Shown in pieces: positions 57,337 to 64,000 of a stretch of DNA of 64,000 nt. Numbering within the stretch: position 1 is the first letter of the stretch; each line of letters opens with the position of its first letter. The notes below the pieces were generated by a model that was given only the letters and a program-made list of their open reading frames with translations, did no database searches and was not told the DNA's origin. The stretch is from NCBI RefSeq assembly GCF_001644565.1, contig NZ_CP011387.1:2030501-2094500 (forward strand). The letters run 5' to 3'. The translations under genes were made by a program, and so were the position numbers. The stretch comes from Deinococcus puniceus (GTDB taxonomy: Bacteria; Deinococcota; Deinococci; Deinococcales; Deinococcaceae).

Positions 57337-58362
57337 ATGTCTTCTGTCCTGCCGCTCTCCGCGATGCCGCGCGTCTTTTCTGGAATTCAGCCTACGGGTG
57401 ATCCCCATATCGGGAACTACTTCGGGGCCATGAAAAATTATGTGAAATTGGGCGACCAGTTGGGCAAAAACTCCATTTATTGCGTGGTAGACCTGCACGC
57501 GCCCACCAATCCCAGCGCTTATGACCCCAAATTCTTGGCCCAGCGCACCTTCGAGATGGCGGTGGCGAACATGGCGGCGGGCCTAGACCCCGAGAAAGTC
57601 ATCTTCTTTGTGCAGTCGCATGTGCCGGAGCATACGCAACTGGCGTGGCTCTTTACGGTCATCACTCCGGTGGGCGAACTGGAGCGCATGACGCAGTACA
57701 AAGACAAAGCCGGAAAGCTGGAAAGTACCCCGGCGGGCCTGTTGATGTACCCGGTGCTTCAGGCCGCCGACATCTTGTTGTACAAGGCCGACACCGTGCC
57801 AGTGGGTGAGGATCAGGTGCAGCACATCGAACTGACCCGCGAGATTGCCCGCAAGTTCAACCATGCGTTTGGCGACATGTTCCCAGAACCGAAGGCAGTG
57901 CTGGAAAAGGACGCCCTGCGGATTCCCGGCCTAGACGGATCGGGCAAGATGAGCAAAAGCAAGGGCGAGGCCACCACCATCGGCATTCTGGAGCCGCTGG
58001 ATTCCATTTGGCAAAAGCTGCGGGTGGCTCCCACCGACCCCGCCCGCGTGCGCCGCACCGACCCCGGCGACCCAGACAAGTGCCTGATCGGGGATTACCA
58101 CAAACTGTTCAGCGATCTGCCCACGCTGGAAACGGTGTACACGGGCTGCCGCACCGCCGGGATTGGCTGCGTAGATTGCAAAAAACTGTTGCTGGGCAGC
58201 ATGACGCAGGAACTCGCGCCCATACAGGAGCGGGCCGCCGCCCTGCGTGCCGACCCCGACTTTGTGCGCGACGCTTTGGTGCAGGGTGCAAAAGAGGCCC
58301 GCGCCATTGCCCAGCCCGTGTTCGAGGAAGCGCGGGAGAAGGTTGGATTCCTGAAGTTGTGA
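57337..58362 (+). CDS. trpS: Tryptophanyl-tRNA synthetase
   Basis: The class I synthetase charges tRNA-Trp. The product is 341 residues with the HIGH-type motif PTGDPHIGN (19-27) and KMSKS (204-208). Cysteines 249, 271, 278 and 281 form C-x21-C-x6-C-x2-C, close to the [4Fe-4S] motif of the Thermotoga maritima enzyme. ATG 57337 is preceded by TAGAAT at 57321, consistent with a leaderless or near-leaderless mRNA. Deinococci can carry two TrpRS genes; this one looks like the standard charging form. scpA follows after 43 nt. Confidence 0.94.
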   Translation: MSSVLPLSAMPRVFSGIQPTGDPHIGNYFGAMKNYVKLGDQLGKNSIYCVVDLHAPTNPSAYDPKFLAQRTFEMAVANMAAGLDPEKVIFFVQSHVPEHTQLAWLFTVITPVGELERMTQYKDKAGKLESTPAGLLMYPVLQAADILLYKADTVPVGEDQVQHIELTREIARKFNHAFGDMFPEPKAVLEKDALRIPGLDGSGKMSKSKGEATTIGILEPLDSIWQKLRVAPTDPARVRRTDPGDPDKCLIGDYHKLFSDLPTLETVYTGCRTAGIGCVDCKKLLLGSMTQELAPIQERAAALRADPDFVRDALVQGAKEARAIAQPVFEEAREKVGFLKL

Positions 58363-58405
58363 TTTCCAAAACCGTGAATGGAATGTGGGACGTGGGCGGT
58401 AGGGT

Positions 58406-59152
58406 GTGGGAACGGCTGTAGCTCTGGCCCCCGCTCCTCAGACCAGTTTTGCTGTGCAACTGCCCTGTTTTTCGGGCACGCTGGCAGAACTGGCCTCGGC
58501 CCTGCGCTCTGGCCGGGTGCTGCCGCCCGAAGTGCCGCTGCTGTCCCTCACACGGGAAGTGTTGGCTTGGGCACAAGGCTTTGGTGCGCTGTATGCCGAC
58601 GCTCAGCCCGACTTGCTACCCACTTTAGCCAGCGTAATTGCCCTCAAAGCCCGCTTGCTGCTGCCCCAACTTCAGCCTGAAGCCACCGAGGAAAGCTGGC
58701 CCGACGATCTGCTGGATGAGCTGGTGGAAGGTGTAGAAGCTTTAGCGGAATTAGACGCGCTGGTGGGCTTTTTATCAGCGCGGAGGCGCGAGCGGGAAGG
58801 ACTGATCGCCGCCCGCGCCGTCCCCGTGATCCTGCCCCGCCGGGAACGCCCACGCAATCCGGCGGGCAGCCTCAGCAAATTGGTGCGGGCCGCCCACAAT
58901 GCCGTGCGACAGGTAGACGTGCCGCTGCTCTCGCGTGAACGCCTGACGCTGGCCGACGCCCTGGGTGCGTTACGGGCTTTCGGAACTCGGCTGCGAACCT
59001 TCACCTTTCGGGGCATTCCGGCGCAGAACTGGGGCGAGCAGACCACCTACTTCGCCGCCCTGCTGGAAGGCGTCAAAGAGGGCAACTTCAGCGTGCAGCA
59101 AGACGACGTGAACGGAGAAATCCTGATCACGTCGCACTTAGAAGAGGGCTGA
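58406..59152 (+). CDS. scpA: Segregation and condensation protein A
   Basis: ScpA is the kleisin that bridges SMC heads and, with ScpB, helps chromosome segregation. The 248-residue protein shows SFAVQLPCFSGTLAELASAL, LASVIALKARLLLPQ (the family's ARxLLPR region), then a helical middle and a C-terminal winged helix with FAALLEGVKEGNFSVQQDD. The N-terminal helix is less basic than in Bacillus. Start GTG 58406; the GTG at 58404 is in another frame. It is co-directional and close to trpS. Confidence 0.85.
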   Translation: MGTAVALAPAPQTSFAVQLPCFSGTLAELASALRSGRVLPPEVPLLSLTREVLAWAQGFGALYADAQPDLLPTLASVIALKARLLLPQLQPEATEESWPDDLLDELVEGVEALAELDALVGFLSARRREREGLIAARAVPVILPRRERPRNPAGSLSKLVRAAHNAVRQVDVPLLSRERLTLADALGALRAFGTRLRTFTFRGIPAQNWGEQTTYFAALLEGVKEGNFSVQQDDVNGEILITSHLEEG

Positions 59153-59176
59153 TCTAGGGACTGGAGTACAAGGCCC

Positions 59177-59503
59177 TCAGTCCTGAGTCTGGTCGTCTAC
59201 CGTGGCCCCTTCCGCAGCGCGGGTCACGGCGTCCATGCCTGCGCGGGCGGCACTTTCGCTGGAATAGGTTTCGCTGGTGCCGATGACCTGCCCGTTGCGG
59301 GCCGTGAGGCTGAAGCGTAGGCCGCTGTCGCTGAGTACAAAACGCGTGCTGTCGGCGGCGTTGGTCTGCACCGATTCCACGCCGTTCATGGCCCCAGCTT
59401 TGGCCGTGTAGCGCTCGCTGGTCAGCACGATCTGGCTGTTGCCCGCGTGCAAGTTGAACATAAACTGATCGCCGCTGCGCTTCACTACAAACTTTCCAGC
59501 CAT
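59177..59503 (-). CDS. YegP/DUF1508 family protein, two repeats
   Basis: The 108-residue protein has two tandem YegP-type units. The first reads GKFVVKRSGDQFMFNLHAGN with an SERYTAKAGAMNGVESV tail; the second reads RFVLSDSGLRFSLTARNGQV with an SETYSSESAARAGMDAV tail. The family is small, cytoplasmic and of unknown function, often near stress genes. ATG 59503 is favoured by GGGGCG upstream; ATG 59521 reads six more residues. It is encoded downstream of the DUF2171 gene in the same direction. Confidence 0.85.
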   Translation of the reverse strand: MAGKFVVKRSGDQFMFNLHAGNSQIVLTSERYTAKAGAMNGVESVQTNAADSTRFVLSDSGLRFSLTARNGQVIGTSETYSSESAARAGMDAVTRAAEGATVDDQTQD

Positions 59504-59618
59504 GATTTCGCCCCTTTTCAAGATGTGATTTTTCTTACTCTACATCTTTTAGACAAAACTGCGGGAGCAACACACCCGCTGTTGCCCCCCACTTGCGCTG
59601 AAAATCGCCGCTTAAACT

Positions 59619-59897
59619 TTAAGCCATCACTTCTTCGCGTGTTTTGCTGAGGTACACAGCGACTTCATCGGCGCTCCGCACGTCGCTGAGGCTGACGTAA
59701 TGGTGCTGACCATCGGGGCTGCCGCTTTTGGTCAGCTTGATCTGATCGCCGTCAAGGTGGTCTACCGTGCCCACATGCTCGCCGTTGATGTCCTTCACTT
59801 GCAGGTGCTCGGTGATCTGTGCCCGCAGGCTTTCCATCGCCTTGTCGTCGAGGGTTTGCAGATCGCTGTCGGTCATGGCTTGGTCGTTTCCGGTCAT
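59619..59897 (-). CDS. DUF2171 (PRC-barrel-like) protein
   Basis: The 92-residue protein has the DUF2171/PRC-barrel layout: [30 protein letters not shown] followed by a HHYVSLSDV strand and a C-terminal helix. Such small beta-barrel proteins are common in Deinococcus, and the molecular role is unknown. GGGGG lies just before the ATG at 59897. A 115-nt gap with a GCGGG-CCCGC hairpin separates it from the YegP gene. Confidence 0.8.
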   Translation of the reverse strand: MTGNDQAMTDSDLQTLDDKAMESLRAQITEHLQVKDINGEHVGTVDHLDGDQIKLTKSGSPDGQHHYVSLSDVRSADEVAVYLSKTREEVMA

Positions 59898-60024
59898 AAG
59901 AACCCCCAGTTTCGCCCGTGTTGGCGCGGTGTTCTTATGGGACGCCTTGCAGGTGGGACAGGCATGAGCAGGCGGCGAAGGCCCGCTGATGCTTGTCTGA
60001 CGAAAGGCTGACGCTGGGGCCAGC

Positions 60025-60867
60025 TCAGAGTCGGGCGAAAGCGGCGGCGGCCTGCACCTGCGCCGCGCTGGGACGCACGCCCGTATACAGCACGAACTGT
60101 TCTAAGGCTTGCAACTCGATCACTTCTGCCCCAGTAATCACGGGTTTACCCTCTGCACGGGCAGCCCGAATCAGCGGCGTTTCGGCGGGAGAGGCGACGA
60201 CATCCATGACCGCCTGAGCCTGAGCAATTTGGGCCGGGGCAAAGGCCAATGCCGCCGCTTCCGGGCCTCCCGCCATGCCAATCGGGGTCACGTTGATCAG
60301 CATTTGGGCTTCTTGAGGTTGCGGTTGCCAGTGTTCGGGCTGCCAGATGAAGCCGCAGTTCTGACTCCCCAAATCATGAGCCAACGCTTGCCCCGCCGCT
60401 TCGTTTCTCGCCAGAATCGTACCGGACGCAAATCCAGCGTCGCGCAGGGCGAAGGCCACCGCCCGCGCCATGCCGCCGCTGCCGCGCAACACAAAGCGCA
60501 GGGCTGGATCAACCCGGTGCTGCGCCAATAACTGCCGCACCGCCAGATAATCGGTGTTGTAGGCGTACAGCACGCCGCCCTCATTCACGATGGTATTCAC
60601 CGATTGCAGCACGGCAGCCGACGCATCCAGCCTATCCAGATACGGAATGCAGGCTTCCTTGAAGGGCATAGACACCGCGCAGCCGCGAATGCCCAGCGCC
60701 CGGATTCCGGCGATGGCGGCGGGAAGATCGGTGGTGGTGAACGCTTTATACAGAAAATCCAGCCCCAGCGCCTCGTACAGATAGTTGTGAAAACGTGTGC
60801 CGAAATTGCCGGGGCGGCCTGACAAGCTCATGCAAAGCCGCGTGTCTTTGTTGATTGGTGGTTTCAT
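60025..60867 (-). CDS. Shikimate dehydrogenase-like protein (SdhL/HI0607 type)
   Basis: The 280-residue protein resembles AroE paralogues of the HI0607/SdhL type. Its start [20 protein letters not shown] is typical of that group. It has [10 protein letters not shown], the Rossmann-like loop [14 protein letters not shown] (about 131) and [11 protein letters not shown]. Classical AroE works in aromatic synthesis; SdhL has much lower activity and an uncertain role. It is the last gene of the arg-type operon, overlapping argC by ATGA, which is an unusual partner. Confidence 0.82.
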   Translation of the reverse strand: MKPPINKDTRLCMSLSGRPGNFGTRFHNYLYEALGLDFLYKAFTTTDLPAAIAGIRALGIRGCAVSMPFKEACIPYLDRLDASAAVLQSVNTIVNEGGVLYAYNTDYLAVRQLLAQHRVDPALRFVLRGSGGMARAVAFALRDAGFASGTILARNEAAGQALAHDLGSQNCGFIWQPEHWQPQPQEAQMLINVTPIGMAGGPEAAALAFAPAQIAQAQAVMDVVASPAETPLIRAARAEGKPVITGAEVIELQALEQFVLYTGVRPSAAQVQAAAAFARL

Positions 60868-61799
60868 CCAGCCAGCCCAAGCATCAGATTCAGGTTTTGC
60901 ACGGCGGCTCCGCTGGCCCCTTTGCCCAAGTTGTCGAGGCGGGCGGCCAGCAAGACGCGGCTTCCGTCGCTGCTGGCGTACACGAACAATTCCAGATCAT
61001 TCGTGCCGTTCAGCGTTTGCGGGTCTAGAATTGCCGGATTCTCGGCGGGCGGCGTGACCCGTACAAATGTTTGGCCCGCGTAATGGTCGGCCAGCGCGGT
61101 ATACATCTGCTCTGCGCTAACGCCCAATTCCTCCAAATGCAGCGGGATGGTGACGGTCATGCCCTGCGCCCACGCGCCCACGTTCGGCACAAAAATGGGG
61201 GTGCGGGTCAGGCCGCCGTAGCGCATCATTTCGGGAATGTGCTTGTGGTCTAGCCCTAAGCCGTAGCTTAGGAACTCGCCGCGCATGGCGTGAGGCTGGC
61301 TCTGCTCGTGTGCGTCGACAAGGGCGCGGCCCCCACCGCTGTAACCGCTGTAACCCTGAATATTCACCAGATGGTGAGCAGGCAACAGGCCCGACGCCGT
61401 GAGGGGCGCAAGCAAAGCAATCGCGCCCGTGCTGTAGCAGCCGGGATTGGAGACGAAGCGGGCCGCGCGAATCTGTTCAGCCTGCCCCGCGTTCAGTTCT
61501 GGAAACCCGAACGCCCAGCCCGCGTCTACCCGGTGCGCGGTGCTGGCATCCAGCAGGCGGGCGTGCGGGTTGGTGGTCAGTGTCACAGCTTCGCGGGCGG
61601 CATCATCGTGCAGGCACAGAATGCTCAGATCGGCGGCGTTGAGGAGTTCGGCGCGGGCCTGCGGGTCTTTTCGGCGGGCCGGGTCGATGCTCAGCACTTC
61701 CAGATCGGTGCGGCCTGCCAACCGTTGCCGAATTTGCAGGCCCGTCGTTCCGGCCTCGCCGTCTATAAAAATGGTGGGTAGAGGGGTGGATGTCATCAT
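60864..61799 (-). CDS. argC: N-acetyl-gamma-glutamyl-phosphate reductase (short type)
   Basis: The NADP-dependent enzyme reduces N-acetyl-glutamyl phosphate (or the LysW-aminoadipyl analogue) to the semialdehyde. The 311-residue protein has [17 protein letters not shown] (N-terminal Rossmann), the catalytic Cys in [17 protein letters not shown] (about residue 114) and [14 protein letters not shown]. The short length fits the type-2 ArgC group. Start ATG 61799 (or ATG 61796, adjacent) follows GGAGA. It overlaps both neighbours. Confidence 0.9.
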   Translation of the reverse strand: MMTSTPLPTIFIDGEAGTTGLQIRQRLAGRTDLEVLSIDPARRKDPQARAELLNAADLSILCLHDDAAREAVTLTTNPHARLLDASTAHRVDAGWAFGFPELNAGQAEQIRAARFVSNPGCYSTGAIALLAPLTASGLLPAHHLVNIQGYSGYSGGGRALVDAHEQSQPHAMRGEFLSYGLGLDHKHIPEMMRYGGLTRTPIFVPNVGAWAQGMTVTIPLHLEELGVSAEQMYTALADHYAGQTFVRVTPPAENPAILDPQTLNGTNDLELFVYASSDGSRVLLAARLDNLGKGASGAAVQNLNLMLGLAG

Positions 61800-62374
61800 T
61801 TCTCCTGCGGGGTTTGTGCTTGCCACTCGCTGTACAGCAGGCCATAAGTCGCGTCGTCTGTCCATTCTCCCCGGTGCCAGTAGCTTTGGCGCGTCGTCCC
61901 TTCATGCCTGAATCCTGCCCGGAGCAGCAGGGCAGCAGCAGCCTGATTGCGTGGATCGATGCTGGCATAGACGCGGTGCAGCCCCAGTGAACCAAAGATC
62001 TGCCCAAGCACCAGCCTCAGCCCCTCTGACGCGAGGCCGCGCCCCTGTGCAGTGGGGGCCAGCGTGACGCCCAATTCGGCTTGCTGGCCCATGCCGCGCA
62101 CCGCGAAATCTCCCAGCAGTTTGCCGCTTGTCGCGTCTGCAAAGGCCACTTGCGTCCAGCCATCTTGCCCCAATGTGCGCCCCTGCATCTGGGTTATCAG
62201 GGCTTCGGCATCGGCCAGTGCATAGGGCAAATTCCAGCCCTGATAGCGGGCTACAGCGGGATCGTTGCGGTAAGCGCAGAGGGCCGGGGCGTCGGCGCGG
62301 GTAAAAGGGCGCAGCATCAAACGAGACAGGGCGGCGCGGGGCATGTGGGGCAGCGTATCAAGCCGGAGCTTCAT
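61796..62374 (-). CDS. GNAT-family N-acetyltransferase, RimJ/RimL-like
   Basis: The 192-residue protein has [35 protein letters not shown] (acetyl-CoA loop, about residue 128) and [23 protein letters not shown], typical of RimJ-type acetyltransferases. Its position inside an arginine operon (argF upstream, argC overlapping downstream) makes an acetylation role in arginine synthesis or ribosomal protein acetylation possible. The sequence does not resemble ArgA or ArgJ. Acceptor unknown. Confidence 0.82.
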   Translation of the reverse strand: MKLRLDTLPHMPRAALSRLMLRPFTRADAPALCAYRNDPAVARYQGWNLPYALADAEALITQMQGRTLGQDGWTQVAFADATSGKLLGDFAVRGMGQQAELGVTLAPTAQGRGLASEGLRLVLGQIFGSLGLHRVYASIDPRNQAAAALLLRAGFRHEGTTRQSYWHRGEWTDDATYGLLYSEWQAQTPQEK

Positions 62375-62382
62375 TCAGGCTC

Positions 62383-63438
<1,056 letters not shown>

Positions 63439-63459
63439 AGGCGGAGAGTATACAGGAAG

Positions 63460-63484
63460 ATTATGCAATCTGGCTGCATTTAGT
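63460..63484. promoter_or_regulatory. Possible ARG box upstream of argF
   Basis: TTATGCA (63461-63467) and TGCATTTA (63475-63482) form an imperfect inverted repeat 20-45 nt before the argF ATG, in the style of actinobacterial TGCAT ARG boxes. TATACT (minus strand, about 63448-63453) is a plausible -10. No copy was compared across the window. Confidence 0.3.
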
Positions 63485-63555
63485 TGCAGGCAAGTGACGA
63501 GCTTAAGCGATCTGGCCCATAGCCCCTCTCCCCTGTAGGCCGCTAGGGTAACGCC

Positions 63556-64000
63556 ATGTTGAAGGTTGATGTATTGGGCCGCCCCGCCGAAGACAATGCG
63601 CTGTGGGCCACGCTGGACGCTGGGCAGGGCCAAACCCGCTTGCTGCTGGACTGCGGTGCGGGCACGCTGGACGCCGTGCCGTTCAGCCAGCTTCAAGCCG
63701 TAGACGCCGTGCTGTTTTCGCATCTGCACATGGATCATGTGGGCGGATTCGACACGCTGTTTCGGGCCATTTTCGATCGTCCAGCGGCGGCCACAGCGGG
63801 GAATCAGGTGTGGGGGCCACCGGGAACGGCCCGCATTCTGTCTCACCGCTTCCGGGGCTACTGGTGGAACCATGCCCCCGAACTGAGCGGCGTGTGGCAC
63901 GTTCACGATGTCCACCATAACCACATTCACTCCTACCGCTTCGAGGCCAACGAAGCGTTTGAGGTCGCCCACGACGAGGGCCAGCAGGCGCACGACGGCC
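63556..64000 (+). CDS. Metallo-beta-lactamase-fold hydrolase, 3' end outside the window
   Basis: The gene starts at ATG 63556 and runs past the end. The 148 visible residues show the MBL metal motif HLHMDHVGG (about residue 57) after LLLDCGAGTLDAVPF, and a histidine-rich VHDVHHNHIHSYRF. The pattern fits RNase Z/phosphonate-type MBL hydrolases; the family cannot be settled without the C-terminus. TAGGGTAACG just upstream suggests a leaderless message. It is divergent from argF. Confidence 0.8.
   Translation, partial: MLKVDVLGRPAEDNALWATLDAGQGQTRLLLDCGAGTLDAVPFSQLQAVDAVLFSHLHMDHVGGFDTLFRAIFDRPAAATAGNQVWGPPGTARILSHRFRGYWWNHAPELSGVWHVHDVHHNHIHSYRFEANEAFEVAHDEGQQAHDG

Noticed and set aside
63439..63993. 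ArgF extended upstream by 185 residues
   Set aside because: It covers the promoter region and the divergent MBL gene in antisense and shows no carbamoyltransferase similarity.

Overview
The window is a chromosomal segment from a Deinococcus-like bacterium. The evidence is high-GC coding sequence, lysine synthesis by the alpha-aminoadipate route (homocitrate synthase plus a LysJ-type aminotransferase), a CrtLm-type lycopene cyclase, HerA/NurA, RecJ and RecO repair proteins, a DdrI-like CRP regulator, and many start codons lying directly behind a -10-like hexamer (leaderless-type starts). I see no transposase, prophage or CRISPR array. The species cannot be named from the sequence alone.

Layout. 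1-2.8 kb: secreted proteins and a cell-wall amidase (minus strand). 3-9 kb: a small (p)ppGpp synthetase, homocitrate synthase, a PhzF-fold protein, a BenE-type transporter and a cysteine-desulfurase-like enzyme. 9.05-9.30 kb: an apparently undescribed minus-strand structured RNA with its own promoter and terminator. 9.3-10.6 kb: a DIP1984-family protein and pyrF. 10.7-18.7 kb: a sulfur island (Rrf2 regulator, DUF4395 membrane protein, sulfite reductase, cysC, cysH, sat and a sulfonate/sulfate-type ABC importer). 18.8-25.1 kb: MATE exporter, lysJ with a cysteine-rich insertion, FMN-binding and GNAT proteins divergent from a MocR regulator, ferredoxin. 25.4-30.5 kb: a G-quadruplex tract, the herA-nurA pair, a CRP-family regulator and an OstA-like exported protein. 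30.6-38.3 kb: aldehyde dehydrogenase, DinB-fold protein, class III aminotransferase, lycopene cyclase with a C-terminal add-on, lipoprotein hydrolase, recO. 38.5-45.5 kb: FBP-type zinc finger, MgtC, the proline-catabolism operon (GntR, ProDH, a foreign-looking small ORF, P5C dehydrogenase) and a subtilisin-like lipoprotein. 45.5-50.5 kb: desaturase-like flavoprotein with a UbiA prenyltransferase, and LapA-RecJ. 50.5-53.6 kb: GNAT protein and an arsenic operon (arsR-arsC-aquaporin-DUF6428) whose last two genes are broken. 53.6-59.9 kb: SIS-domain protein, tRNA-Arg(CCG), parvulin-type chaperone, trpS, scpA, YegP and DUF2171 proteins. 60-63.4 kb: argF-GNAT-argC-shikimate-dehydrogenase-like operon. 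The window ends inside a metallo-beta-lactamase-fold gene.

Three families of short intergenic repeats recur: a palindromic element of about 110 nt (eight copies plus a half copy), GTCTAAGG-type heptamer/octamer arrays that sometimes supply stop codons and often form inverted pairs, and a third family centred on TGCTTCGCAGCTCTGCGAGT. The main themes are amino-acid and sulfur assimilation, recombinational repair and carotenoid synthesis. The observations most worth following are the ncRNA, the LysJ insertion, the damaged ars operon, the repeat families and the UbiA/desaturase pair.
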